A stretch of 64,000 nt of DNA from Cryomorphaceae bacterium 1068 (GTDB lineage: Bacteria > Bacteroidota > Bacteroidia > Flavobacteriales_D > Cryomorphaceae), in contig JAPVXR010000011.1 of NCBI GenBank assembly GCA_027214385.1, forward strand, positions 81,654 through 145,653. Direction: 5' to 3'. Of the stretch, positions 1-8,525 are shown in pieces (the first letter of the stretch is position 1; each line of letters starts with the position of its first letter). Position numbers and translations under genes: made by a program. The notes under the pieces are model-generated. The model saw only the letters and a program-made list of their open reading frames with translations, was not told the DNA's origin and searched no databases.

Positions 1-2
1 GA

Positions 3-404
3 ACTAAGGACGGAGTAGAGAATTCGTATCAATCTCCTGATAGCATCAATCAAATGGATTGGGACGAAAAGTCTCTCAATCTGTATCACGTGGAGCAGCA
101 CCAAGCGCTGATCAAGCTGCGCAAAGAGCATCCCTCATTTCGTTTGGGTTCCGCTCATGAAGTAAGAGGACGTGTGGTTTTTCTCGATTCGCCGGCAGGA
201 GTTCTAGCCTACCGAATCGAATCGCCTAAAGAAGATGAATGGAAGCGAGTTGTAGTTGTGATTAATGCCACAAACGCGCTGGTGGATTGGAATGTTCCTG
301 CAGGGGACTGGGATTTGGTTTACCCTGAGAATAACGTTAGTGTCAATTTTCTAAAAGGAAAATTGTCTCCAAGGCAGGGATATATTTTTGCTGAAAGGCG
401 CTAG
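3..404 (+). CDS. Type I pullulanase, C-terminal fragment (5' end outside window)
   Basis: The reading frame is open from the left edge and gives 133 residues. It begins with a segment of the form KDGVENSYxSPDxINQMDW, which in type I pullulanases (GH13 alpha-1,6-glucan debranching enzymes) lies near the end of the catalytic barrel. The remainder fits the C-terminal beta-sandwich of that family. The family cleaves alpha-1,6 branches in glycogen or pullulan; the catalytic residues would lie upstream of the window. The stop overlaps the convergent flavin reductase gene by 4 bp. The identification rests on one recognisable segment and on overall fit; another GH13 debranching enzyme is possible. 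Confidence 0.75.
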   Translation, partial: TKDGVENSYQSPDSINQMDWDEKSLNLYHVEQHQALIKLRKEHPSFRLGSAHEVRGRVVFLDSPAGVLAYRIESPKEDEWKRVVVVINATNALVDWNVPAGDWDLVYPENNVSVNFLKGKLSPRQGYIFAERR

Positions 405-904
405 TTCAGGTGATTTTGAAAAGTGCTTTGAGCCAATTGTACAGCTTCAAAGTTTTCGGCACGTGAACTGATATAAACTCCACGGTGGTATCTCATGCCC
501 AAGTATTTGGCGGTTTCCCGAAAAGGAACTTCAAAACCATCCGGGTGAAACTGGTCTGCACCAACTGAAAAAAGGAAAACATTTTTGCCCGCAAGCGCTC
601 GACCTTTTTCTTTTTCTACACTGATCAAGTCTGTGAATCGGTCCATGAAATTCTTTAAGATTCCACTCATCGAATACCAGTAAACCGGAGTGGCAAAAAT
701 GATACTTTTTGCGTTCACCATTCTGTCTGCCAACTCTTGAAATTGGTCCGTAGAAGGGTACTTGGCGTTATAGTCGAAAGGTGCAATTTCGAAATCGAGC
801 AAGTCCACTAAATCGTGTGGAATACCATTGAACACGTTTCGTAAAAGCGTACGAGTATGACTGTCTTTTCTCGCACTTCCCAGTAGTATTATCGTATCGC
901 TCAT
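401..904 (-). CDS. NAD(P)H-dependent FMN reductase-like flavoprotein
   Basis: This 167-residue protein has the flavodoxin-like fold of the NADPH-dependent FMN reductase family. The N-terminal GSARKDSHTRTLL resembles the GSxRxxSxT loop that binds the FMN phosphate. A central ATPVYWYSMSGILKNFMDR segment matches the family's second flavin-contact region and dimer helix. Members reduce FMN, quinones or azo compounds with NAD(P)H; the substrate cannot be told from sequence. The gene is convergent with the pullulanase gene and overlaps its end by 4 bp. Its length is normal for the family and no signal peptide is visible, so it is cytoplasmic. Confidence 0.8.
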   Translation of the reverse strand: MSDTIILLGSARKDSHTRTLLRNVFNGIPHDLVDLLDFEIAPFDYNAKYPSTDQFQELADRMVNAKSIIFATPVYWYSMSGILKNFMDRFTDLISVEKEKGRALAGKNVFLFSVGADQFHPDGFEVPFRETAKYLGMRYHRGVYISSRAENFEAVQLAQSTFQNHLN

Positions 905-1115
905 ATTCGTATGAATCTTATTATTTGCAAAAGGTGCAGGTGTAAATGTAAGGATGGTTCTCAGTTTCTCAAACCTTCGAGCTTGTGTTGAGAATTTATT
1001 AATCGCGCTGCATAGAACTTGCGAGTCTCACAACTAACCGTCAATCAGATTGTTTACAAGGCCTGTTCCGTATTTTTTTTAGTTTCGTTTTTTGAACCTG
1101 TATGATCCAAACTAA

Positions 1116-2138
1116 ATGAAAAAGATTTTATTCTTTCTGACATTTATTTCCTTGGCGCAATCTGTTTGCGCACAGTCTGATTCATTGATTTTTCGAAATG
1201 GAAATACCATGGTGGGTGAGGTAAAAGAAATGACCCGCGGGGTTCTGACCATTGAGACCGAATACAGCGATAGTGACTTCATGATTGAATGGCAGCAGAT
1301 CTCGGAGTTTTATAGCGATCAACTGTATACCGTCAATTTAGATGACAGAACTTTGCTCACTGAAGCGAAGATTGAGAATCTTGGAAACGGAAAGTTCAAA
1401 ATAGTCGGCGAGGCTCAAACACGTGAAGTGAATATTGATGAGATTGTATATCTGAGACAATTGGATTCATCGTTTTGGAGTAAGATGTCAGCTTCGGTAG
1501 ATTTGGGTTTTAGCTTGACCAAAGCCAGTAATCTACGACAGTACAATGCTTCTGCAAACTTGGGCTACAAGACGGATCAATGGACGGTAAACGGACATTA
1601 CCGACAAGTGCGATCGAATCAAGATGATGTGGACCCGATACGTAGAACAGAGGCAGGAATTGGCGGTGACTATTCATTGCGAAACGGGATTTTCTTTGGT
1701 GCAGCTTTGAACTTTCTCTCCAATACGGAGCAGCAAATCGATCTGCGTACCACCGGATCAGTAGGCGCGGGATACTACATTCTTAGAAACAACGACATGT
1801 ATTGGAATGGATTTCTCGGGGTAGCCATTAACAACGAAAACTTTTTGGAGGTGCCTGAAGAAGTATCTTCAGACAGGGAGAGTTTAGAAGGCGTATTGGG
1901 TACCGAACTTAACATGTACGACGTTGGGGATCTGAACCTTTTTACCAATGTACTTTGGTATCCGAGTTTTACTGAAGAAGGTCGTAATCGTATCGACTAC
2001 CGCTTCGATTTATCCTATGACTTGCCATTTGATTTTTATATCAAAACGGGACTAACACTCAATTACGATAGCCAGCCCGCACCCGGGGCTTCTCAAACCG
2101 ATTATGTGATTGTTACTGGTTTTGGCTGGGAGCTATAA
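1116..2138 (+). CDS. DUF481 family outer-membrane beta-barrel protein
   Basis: The 340-residue product has a signal peptide (MKKILFFLTFISLAQSVCAQ, cleavage near residue 20). Residues 23-115 contain short strands of the type LIFRNGNTMVGEVKEM seen in the N-terminal part of DUF481/YdiY-like proteins. From about residue 120 it is an alternating aromatic/polar beta-strand sequence (LGYKTDQWTVNGHYRQVRS) ending in an aromatic residue-rich strand, as in outer-membrane barrels. The function of DUF481 proteins is not established. The gene stands alone, with a possible -7 element (TAGTTTCG, one mismatch) at 1080-1087 about 28 bp upstream of the ATG. Confidence 0.8.
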   Translation: MKKILFFLTFISLAQSVCAQSDSLIFRNGNTMVGEVKEMTRGVLTIETEYSDSDFMIEWQQISEFYSDQLYTVNLDDRTLLTEAKIENLGNGKFKIVGEAQTREVNIDEIVYLRQLDSSFWSKMSASVDLGFSLTKASNLRQYNASANLGYKTDQWTVNGHYRQVRSNQDDVDPIRRTEAGIGGDYSLRNGIFFGAALNFLSNTEQQIDLRTTGSVGAGYYILRNNDMYWNGFLGVAINNENFLEVPEEVSSDRESLEGVLGTELNMYDVGDLNLFTNVLWYPSFTEEGRNRIDYRFDLSYDLPFDFYIKTGLTLNYDSQPAPGASQTDYVIVTGFGWEL

Positions 2139-2204
2139 ACCGCCCTTGAAGCTATTTTAACTAGTAGTATTCCAGCTTCAAACTGAGAGCGATCTTTTGT
2201 TTTG

Positions 2205-2915
2205 CTAAAAAGTGTTGAATAAATCTCCCATAATAAATGCGAAAATGCCAATTGGAATTACAATGATTAATACTGGAATGACCAGATTTAAAATGGCCTT
2301 TCCGATTCCGAAATTATGAGCCAGGCTCAAACCTATAACCAGTAATACGGCGGCCCAAATCGAGACAACTATACTGAGAAAAGCGAGCAAGTACAGAATC
2401 ATTTCAGACTTGGTCAGCCCCAGTACGACAATCTCAATATCACCGGAGTAGAACGTGAAATAGGGTCCAAAAAAGCCAATTTGAAAAAAGAGAAGGACCA
2501 CTCCTGCAATATTTGGAACCATAGACCATGCTACAATAGTGAGTGTTCTACTGTAATTGCCTTTTCCTCCGATCCATCTCCCGACCATGCTCAGAATCGC
2601 TGCAAAAACCATATTGGCCAAAGGGCCAAGTATGGCTCCTATTATGACAATGACCACCAAAGAGAACCAAGGTCCCAAGTCAAAAAGTGGCGCACCATCC
2701 AAGGCATTTCCTAAAGCCGACACAGCTCCTCCGATTATAAGAAGTTGGGTGATGTACTTATCGGGGCATTTCTTGAGGATGTACCTCAACGTGTCTTTTG
2801 GTCGCAGCCAAATGGATTGCAGTAATTTGCTCTCTTCAATGCCTTCAATGCCTTCAATCAGTTCCTCTTCCTGATTTTGTTCAAAATCTAGTATTTCAAT
2901 TTCATTTTCGCTCAT
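2205..2915 (-). CDS. Yip1 family integral membrane protein
   Basis: This 236-residue protein has an acidic N-terminus, then the Yip1-domain opening (a SIWLRPKDTLRYILK-type segment) and about five hydrophobic segments between residues 57 and 233. Bacterial Yip1-domain proteins are inner-membrane proteins of unknown role; Bacteroidota carry several. It is the last gene of a three-gene run on the minus strand (thioesterase, DUF5686 protein, Yip1), 29 bp after the DUF5686 stop. Near the start codon a short in-frame repeat (EGIEGIEE) comes from a tandem repeat of a 9-bp unit, CTTCAATGC in the plus strand. Confidence 0.8.
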   Translation of the reverse strand: MSENEIEILDFEQNQEEELIEGIEGIEESKLLQSIWLRPKDTLRYILKKCPDKYITQLLIIGGAVSALGNALDGAPLFDLGPWFSLVVIVIIGAILGPLANMVFAAILSMVGRWIGGKGNYSRTLTIVAWSMVPNIAGVVLLFFQIGFFGPYFTFYSGDIEIVVLGLTKSEMILYLLAFLSIVVSIWAAVLLVIGLSLAHNFGIGKAILNLVIPVLIIVIPIGIFAFIMGDLFNTF

Positions 2916-2944
2916 ACTCTAAAAAGTTGCTAAGTGAATATAGC

Positions 2945-5335
2945 TTAAAAACTGATTGCGAAGCTCACTGCATAAGCCAGATTGTCGCCGAATGAAGGCA
3001 ACTCATAATAGCCGTGTCGGTAGAAAACGCCTATGCCAAGACCCGAATAGTAGAGACTTCCGCCCTTGTAGCGCAAGATATTGTCAATCACTATTCCTCC
3101 TTCCAGATAGGCTCTGTCCATGGTAACTTGTGGCATATCTGGCACGAAGGTCGAAGGCGTTTCCAAATTCCCGATTGCCGCTTGATACATCAGTCGAATT
3201 TCAGGTCTGGAAAAGACCCATTCCATTCCGAAAGGGTTTCCGAAGTTTTGGGAAATTCCCGCTTGGGCGTATTGATCGTTAATAAAAGAATAGAGCGGCA
3301 TCGTGTGGAAATACCCAAAGCCAACAATTCCCAAATCTCGTTCGCCCGAAATACCGCGGCTAAGTATCAAATTGGATTGGTTGATTTGGTCCGCCCAGAT
3401 CTTTCCTCCTGTAGCAAATAGGCGAAGAGCTCCTAGACGCGCCACATTAATTTCATGCATCACGCGCAATTCTGCTTTGGTATATTCTTGTTCACTTTCG
3501 AAAAGCTCATTGATGGCTTGATTTACTTCCAGCGAAATACGAGGGTACGAAACCCCTTGAGGCACCAAGGTGCTTCCGACCATCATGAGCGCTTCGCCTG
3601 GATTGTATTCTACCAAGATTCCAACTTCGGTTGTCGTGAGGTTGTACTCCTCGAAAGAGGCATCTGTACGATTCGTTCTTTCAAAATTCCGCCGTTCATT
3701 CCGGATGCTCAGGGTTGTTCGAACGTCGCGCATCGGGCGGTACTTGAGTTCAGCTTTATATGCTTCGTAAGGATTCATAAAGCGGATGAACAAGTCACGC
3801 TCGACCTCTCCCAATTTTAGGAATCCACCCATGTTTTCGGTGCTTGATCTACCCGGTTCGTCTACATCGTTTTCGTAACCCACATAGAATTCAAACTCTC
3901 GCTTTGGCTGGATTCTGAAGCGCAACCCGCCACCATATTTCATCTCTTTATCGCGAAAACCATAGGCGAAATAGGCTTCAGGACTCATCCATTTAATGAG
4001 TTTGTCATTGGTGGACAAACCGATACCCAAGCGCAAACCCTCGTATTGATTAAATCCCAAAATGTGCGGCAAAAGAATATCGGCCTTACCAATGCTAAAA
4101 CGGCCTCGGGCGAGGGAGGCTGATTGGCTCATGGTCCAATCAAATGCTTTTAAGATTCGCGTATCAAGTGTATCGTAAACTTTGTATGTATTGCTTTCTT
4201 CGTCAGTAAGGTCTACTTGCCGATAGGGCTTCCAGCTTTCAGCGGTTTGATTGTTCGCGTCCTTTGTTATTTCCACATTGGCAATGCCAAAGCGTCCCGG
4301 GTCAAATTCGTACTCCACCGAATCGATGTAGGTATTGCTGATCACCCATATTGGTGGCTCGGACTCGGTGAAAATATACCGAGAACTTGATTGCTCGGGA
4401 AACCAATGACCGTTCACCTTTTGGTATTGCTGCCTGATTTCAAAACTCGCTAAGTTGTGCTCTCCCGAGTTCTTCGCTTGAATGGTCACGATAGCCCACT
4501 CATTGGCGTCGAGAGTGATGCTTCCTTCAAGGAGGTTTCCATTGGCATTTTTTCTAGGCTGAAAAGCAATGACATAAGCTTTTCCCTCTGCGGTTTCGAC
4601 GCTGTCTTCCAATTGAAACAAATACCGTCCGTCGCTATTCGGACTTATCGGATTGAGGAAATCAAAATCGATGAATTTCAGATAGGCGGAGTAGCTTGAA
4701 AATGGTTGAAACGAATTGGATTGGAGAGAGAATAACGGATTCGAAAACCCTGAAATTTGATTGGCTAAGACCCGTTCTTTCACTTTATTCGGCTGCTCGA
4801 AAGTTACCTCGGTGGCACTTTCCAACATCATGAAATGCGCGTTGGCAAAGTTGGAGGAATCTATTTCTCGCTTTATTTGCTCGTCGCTCCGATCCATATC
4901 CAAGTAGGCCTTATTGTATGAATGGTATCGAAATTTCGGGAGCTGTTCGGGGTCGTTTTGCTTCCGCATTTTAACTGCTTTTCGAATCATCGCATACGCG
5001 GGATCCTCTTTCGCTACCACCGTGAATACAGCCAGATCAAGAGCCGATTTTTCCATTTTCACTTTTGGGCTTTCCGCCAAATCACTAAAGGTGATTTTCT
5101 TTTTTGCATAGCCAATCACGGAAAATTCAATGCTGTCAGCGAGGTTTGTATTGCGAGGTACACGCAACGTGTAGTTACCTTCTATGTCGCTTACTGCTTT
5201 GGCTTTCGCCGAAATAATATGCACAAAGGGGAGACTCTCGCCTGATTTGGAGTCAGTGATTTTACCTTTGATTACTTCCTGTCCAAATCCCCAAAAGGGA
5301 AGAAATGCAAACAGAATCAGAACGTTTTTTCTCAT
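2945..5335 (-). CDS. DUF5686 / carboxypeptidase-regulatory-like domain outer-membrane protein
   Basis: The 796-residue product starts with a signal peptide (MRKNVLILFAFLPFWGFGQ). Residues about 20-95 form a carboxypeptidase-D regulatory-like domain (GKITDSKSGESLPFVHI, typical of Bacteroidota outer-membrane proteins). The rest matches DUF5686: a region near residues 100-380 and then a C-terminal beta-barrel of amphipathic strands ending in an aromatic-type strand (AVSFAISF). The general architecture recalls TonB-dependent receptors without a plug, but the function is unknown. It lies 11 bp after the thioesterase stop and upstream of the Yip1 gene, so the three are probably co-transcribed. Confidence 0.85.
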   Translation of the reverse strand: MRKNVLILFAFLPFWGFGQEVIKGKITDSKSGESLPFVHIISAKAKAVSDIEGNYTLRVPRNTNLADSIEFSVIGYAKKKITFSDLAESPKVKMEKSALDLAVFTVVAKEDPAYAMIRKAVKMRKQNDPEQLPKFRYHSYNKAYLDMDRSDEQIKREIDSSNFANAHFMMLESATEVTFEQPNKVKERVLANQISGFSNPLFSLQSNSFQPFSSYSAYLKFIDFDFLNPISPNSDGRYLFQLEDSVETAEGKAYVIAFQPRKNANGNLLEGSITLDANEWAIVTIQAKNSGEHNLASFEIRQQYQKVNGHWFPEQSSSRYIFTESEPPIWVISNTYIDSVEYEFDPGRFGIANVEITKDANNQTAESWKPYRQVDLTDEESNTYKVYDTLDTRILKAFDWTMSQSASLARGRFSIGKADILLPHILGFNQYEGLRLGIGLSTNDKLIKWMSPEAYFAYGFRDKEMKYGGGLRFRIQPKREFEFYVGYENDVDEPGRSSTENMGGFLKLGEVERDLFIRFMNPYEAYKAELKYRPMRDVRTTLSIRNERRNFERTNRTDASFEEYNLTTTEVGILVEYNPGEALMMVGSTLVPQGVSYPRISLEVNQAINELFESEQEYTKAELRVMHEINVARLGALRLFATGGKIWADQINQSNLILSRGISGERDLGIVGFGYFHTMPLYSFINDQYAQAGISQNFGNPFGMEWVFSRPEIRLMYQAAIGNLETPSTFVPDMPQVTMDRAYLEGGIVIDNILRYKGGSLYYSGLGIGVFYRHGYYELPSFGDNLAYAVSFAISF

Positions 5336-5346
5336 GAAGTTTTCCG

Positions 5347-5772
5347 CTAAGCTTCCGACAAGATAAACCGACTCTTTACAAATCTTCCCTTTCCGATAGC
5401 AATTTTTCGACCTCGCTCATCCAGTAAAACCGCTTCAGCTACCCATAGGTTTTTTGAAGTGAAGCTTAAGGTGCCCTTTGCGCTAAGTGTTCCTCCCGTG
5501 ACGGGTCTTAGCAGATCGATTGAGAATGATGTGGTTACCACAAAGTATTCGGGTACGATCGAATTCACGGCAAAATAGGCCGCATCATCCAGCATTTTGA
5601 AATAGACCGATCCGTGTAGGGCTTCCATTTTGTGAAAAAAATCGGAAGACACCGGATAGGTGATTTCTGCTGCCCCTTCACTCACTTTCAAGGTCATTCC
5701 CTCGAAGGGAATTCGGTTGATTTTGGCACTATGGAAGAGCTCTTCTAGTTTTTTGAAATGAGATTCGTTCAT
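5347..5772 (-). CDS. PaaI-type hotdog thioesterase
   Basis: This 141-residue protein fits the hotdog-fold acyl-CoA thioesterase family (PaaI/YigI-like). The segment MEALHGSVYFKMLDDAAYFAV corresponds to the HGG-like signature plus the helix that carries the catalytic acid (D in MLDDAA), though the usual HGG reads HGS here. Such enzymes hydrolyse acyl-CoA thioesters in the cytoplasm; the substrate is not predictable. It is the first gene of the thioesterase-DUF5686-Yip1 run. Adjacent upstream DNA carries a perfect minus-strand -7 element at 5820-5827. Confidence 0.75.
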   Translation of the reverse strand: MNESHFKKLEELFHSAKINRIPFEGMTLKVSEGAAEITYPVSSDFFHKMEALHGSVYFKMLDDAAYFAVNSIVPEYFVVTTSFSIDLLRPVTGGTLSAKGTLSFTSKNLWVAEAVLLDERGRKIAIGKGRFVKSRFILSEA

Positions 5773-5819
5773 TATATTGTTTTCGAAAGGAGTTGATTGG
5801 AAGTAGGAGGATTTAGAAA

Positions 5820-5827
5820 CAAACTTA
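5820..5827 (-). promoter_or_regulatory. Bacteroidota -7 promoter element for the thioesterase operon
   Basis: Read on the minus strand the site is TAAGTTTG, a perfect TAnnTTTG. It lies 48 bp upstream of the thioesterase ATG. No clear TTG was seen at the expected -33 distance, so this is a partial match. Confidence 0.4.
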
Positions 5828-5838
5828 GAATTTAGATT

Positions 5839-6726
5839 ATGAAACCGTTTTTCTTTTTTGTCTTTTTCATTTTTTCCATCTCAACTTCGGCTCAAGATGC
5901 CGAGTGGTTTGAGTTGGGAACTACTTGGGTTTACAATTGGAACAGTGTAGGCGATATCAGTCAAGAAGATATAACTACCACTTATTCTGTCACTGAGCTT
6001 ACTGATTTCTTGGGACAGCCGTGCAGTAAGATCGAACCGCTTCCTTCGGGGTTGGGCTGCTTGCACAATGAGCCGCCTTACTACATGTACGAATCAAACG
6101 ACACCGTTTATTACGCTACCCAAGAAATGGACTCTTTCGCCATTGGGATGATTTACAGCGACGGAGCAGAGTGGATTTATACCGTGGACTTGAATGGAAC
6201 GCAAGAGAGTATGAGCGCAACTGTTTCCGGGCTTACTACCGTAACCATTGACGGGCAAGAATTGGCAGTATTGCAGGTTACTTACAGCCACTTATCGGGA
6301 TTCGAAGGGATGATAGAAATGTTTCCTGCTACACGCACGGTTTGGGAATATATGGGCGACCCAGCCATGTTTATCATTCCCTTCGGAAAATTCGGGATCT
6401 GCGATATTGAAACAAATTTGGAATTGCGCTGCTTTACTTCGCCCTCTTTAGATTACCTCAACCCCGATTTTTCTTCCTGCACCCTCTCCTTGGATGAGGT
6501 ACAAAAAAATCGTCAGATATTTTTTCCTAACCCTGCCACCGAAAGCATTTCGTGGGCCGAACCAATCGATCAAATCTCCTTGTTTGATGTCACGGGTAAA
6601 CTCATTTTACAGAAGCAAATTAACAGTGAGCAATACTTGTCAGTAGAGCATCTGCCACCTGGAATTTATACCGTATTAATCAAAGACGGGGATACCAATT
6701 TTAGCCAAAAAATAATCATCGAATGA
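5839..6726 (+). CDS. T9SS type A sorting-domain secreted protein
   Basis: The 295-residue product has a signal peptide (MKPFFFFVFFIFSISTSAQ). The body (about 20-215) has repeated WFELGTTWVYNW-like beta strands with no recognised catalytic motif. The last ~75 residues form a type A sorting domain: FFPNPATESISW, then SLFDVTGKLILQ, LPPGIYTVLI and a final SQKIIIE. That domain sends proteins through the type IX system to the cell surface, where it is normally cleaved. The next gene starts 1 bp after the stop and encodes a related protein, so the pair is an operon and probably a tandem duplication. Confidence 0.85.
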   Translation: MKPFFFFVFFIFSISTSAQDAEWFELGTTWVYNWNSVGDISQEDITTTYSVTELTDFLGQPCSKIEPLPSGLGCLHNEPPYYMYESNDTVYYATQEMDSFAIGMIYSDGAEWIYTVDLNGTQESMSATVSGLTTVTIDGQELAVLQVTYSHLSGFEGMIEMFPATRTVWEYMGDPAMFIIPFGKFGICDIETNLELRCFTSPSLDYLNPDFSSCTLSLDEVQKNRQIFFPNPATESISWAEPIDQISLFDVTGKLILQKQINSEQYLSVEHLPPGIYTVLIKDGDTNFSQKIIIE

Positions 6727-6727
6727 T

Positions 6728-7672
6728 ATGAAACGGCTTCCTACTTTTTTACTCATCCTTTTTTCTTTTCAAGGCTTTGCACAAGACGAAGTCGAATGGT
6801 TCCAGCCTGGACAGGAGTGGTATTACAGGGTCTTTTGTCTTACCACGATTGATTGCGGAACAATACATTATGCAGTTGTCGGAGAAGAAACAATTGGTGG
6901 TGAAGAAGCCGCCGTGTTAACAAGAACTGAAATTCAAGAGGGATGGAATGAAGCGGACGTACGCACGGAATACCTGCGCTATGAGAGCGATACGGTATGG
7001 CGCTATTCCTTGCAAAGTGAGGAGTGGCATATGTTGTTCGATTTTGGCGCTGAATCGGGAGATGTATGGACTATTCAAGAAGAGGAAGACCATGGATACA
7101 CCTTTCCCGGCGAAGAGCCTCAAGATGTGCTGCTATTCGAAGTGGTAGTTGATTCAGTTGATTTTTGGATGGAAATTCCTGAATCACCTATTCAAAACAG
7201 GCGGGTTGTATACACATCTCCAACCTATAATCCTGTTTTTTCGGCTTTTTCATTCGGTTTATTTACTGCGCCGATCATTGAAGGTATCGGTCCTGTCGGT
7301 TCTGCATCAGATCTTATAGGTAATTCTAATTTCGTCATACTCCCTACCTATGAAGCTAGATTTCAGTGCTTTCTCGAAAATGGTGAATTGGTTTACGGAG
7401 TCGGTGGGAGTCCGTGTTTCATCCTCAGCACGGATGAAGTTGAACAAGTCGATCATGGTTTGATTTACCCCAATCCCGCTTCAGAGAGTATTTTTTGGGA
7501 TAAGCAGATTGACGAATTGAGAATTTTCGATGCACGTGGAAAAGTGGTTCTTCAAAAGAATCAGATTGCCGGAGTTTCTTCCGTTTCCATTTCTGAATTA
7601 GAAAGGGGGTTTTACACAGTGGTGATGACAGGAGGTAACGGTATTTTCAGTCAGAAACTAATCGTTCAATAA
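6728..7672 (+). CDS. T9SS type A sorting-domain secreted protein, paralogue of the preceding gene
   Basis: The 314-residue product has a signal peptide (MKRLPTFLLILFSFQGFAQ). Its mature N-terminus (VEWFQPGQEWYYRV) parallels that of the protein just upstream (AEWFELGTTWVYNW), and the sorting domain at about 244-314 (LIYPNPASESIFW, LRIFDARGKVVLQ, SQKLIVQ) is also closely similar. The middle has diverged more. I do not recognise a function. It is expected at the cell surface or in the medium. It starts 1 bp after the previous stop and ends 26 bp before the convergent YwqK-like gene. Confidence 0.85.
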   Translation: MKRLPTFLLILFSFQGFAQDEVEWFQPGQEWYYRVFCLTTIDCGTIHYAVVGEETIGGEEAAVLTRTEIQEGWNEADVRTEYLRYESDTVWRYSLQSEEWHMLFDFGAESGDVWTIQEEEDHGYTFPGEEPQDVLLFEVVVDSVDFWMEIPESPIQNRRVVYTSPTYNPVFSAFSFGLFTAPIIEGIGPVGSASDLIGNSNFVILPTYEARFQCFLENGELVYGVGGSPCFILSTDEVEQVDHGLIYPNPASESIFWDKQIDELRIFDARGKVVLQKNQIAGVSSVSISELERGFYTVVMTGGNGIFSQKLIVQ

Positions 7673-7698
7673 TACGGGCTGCACAAAACGAAAAGCTT

Positions 7699-8436
7699 TT
7701 ACTTGCGTCCTGATGCTACTTCAGGATCGAGATAAATCGTCATAAACTCCCGAAAAACAGCAGGCTCTCCATCGCGCAATCCCGATTTCCATGAGTACAA
7801 ATTGGAAAAAGCTTTTTCCACCATTTTTGCTGCTTCGGCATTTTCTGATTTGGCCTCAGTTGCTCGGATATCTCCATCGCGTGTGATCCAAAACTCAACG
7901 TCAACGGTGACCACATCTTCGTTTTCTTCTTCAGTCAGTTTCAGCAGCTTCCCGATTTCCGCCAAGAAAGCATCTTGTCCTTTTTGCGGACCTGGAGGCA
8001 CCTCAAATGGGTAGGGCTTTACCCGCTTTCCATCTTCGTTGTAGTTCCAACCCGAAATCAATGTGTCATTGCGGTAGAAATCTTGTCTCTTCATTTTGCC
8101 ATTGGGGTGGAAGCTAATGATGTTTCCGTTTTTGATTCCTTCTTTATACTCGGACTGATACCAAGTTTTTCCTCCTTCGTAATACTCGATGCATTTGCCG
8201 TGTTTGATGTTTTTGCCGTAGTCGGCGTAAGTGCATTGGCGTTTCAAGGAGCGATCGAGGTAGTAAGCCGTCTCAAGGGTGAGGTCAGCCGTATCTACTT
8301 TCGTGAAAACAGAATATGTCTCGGCATCCATCCAGGTAAAAACCGGAAATCCCTCTGGAGCGAAGAAGATGGTGTCTTGGGCTTTTCCTGAAAGGGTAGA
8401 GCCAATAATTAAGAGTGCTATAATCAGATTTTTCAT
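7699..8436 (-). CDS. MORN/YwqK-repeat protein with TonB-like C-terminal region
   Basis: The 245-residue product has a signal peptide (MKNLIIALLIIGSTLSGKAQ). Residues about 60-135 contain repeats of the YwqK/MORN type (HGKCIEYYEGGKTWYQSEYKEG, then NGNIISFHPNGKMKRQDFYRN). Residues about 170-235 resemble the TonB C-terminal fold (VTVDVEFWITRDGDIRATEAKS). In Bacteroidota this pairing is found in periplasmic proteins of unknown role; the YwqK label as an antitoxin should not be taken over here. It has its own promoter at 8456-8487 and lies 89 bp downstream of the CPBP gene. Confidence 0.75.
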   Translation of the reverse strand: MKNLIIALLIIGSTLSGKAQDTIFFAPEGFPVFTWMDAETYSVFTKVDTADLTLETAYYLDRSLKRQCTYADYGKNIKHGKCIEYYEGGKTWYQSEYKEGIKNGNIISFHPNGKMKRQDFYRNDTLISGWNYNEDGKRVKPYPFEVPPGPQKGQDAFLAEIGKLLKLTEEENEDVVTVDVEFWITRDGDIRATEAKSENAEAAKMVEKAFSNLYSWKSGLRDGEPAVFREFMTIYLDPEVASGRK

Positions 8437-8455
8437 GAGGTCTTTTTGGTTGATT

Positions 8456-8487
8456 CAAAGTTAGCCGAGAAAAGGTGGTATGGCAAA
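8456..8487 (-). promoter_or_regulatory. Bacteroidota-type promoter for the YwqK-like gene
   Basis: On the minus strand the site reads TTTG (8484-8487), 20 bp, then TAACTTTG (8456-8463), a full match to TTTG-N~20-TAnnTTTG. The gene starts 19 bp downstream of the -7 element. Confidence 0.65.
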
Positions 8488-8525
8488 ATATTATTTGATT
8501 AACACTCCATTTTCCATGCCGACTT

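Noticed and set aside
7699..8436. YwqK-like protein as part of a toxin-antitoxin system
   Set aside because: It has a signal peptide, a TonB-like end and no toxin partner; the MORN-type repeat alone does not indicate an antitoxin.
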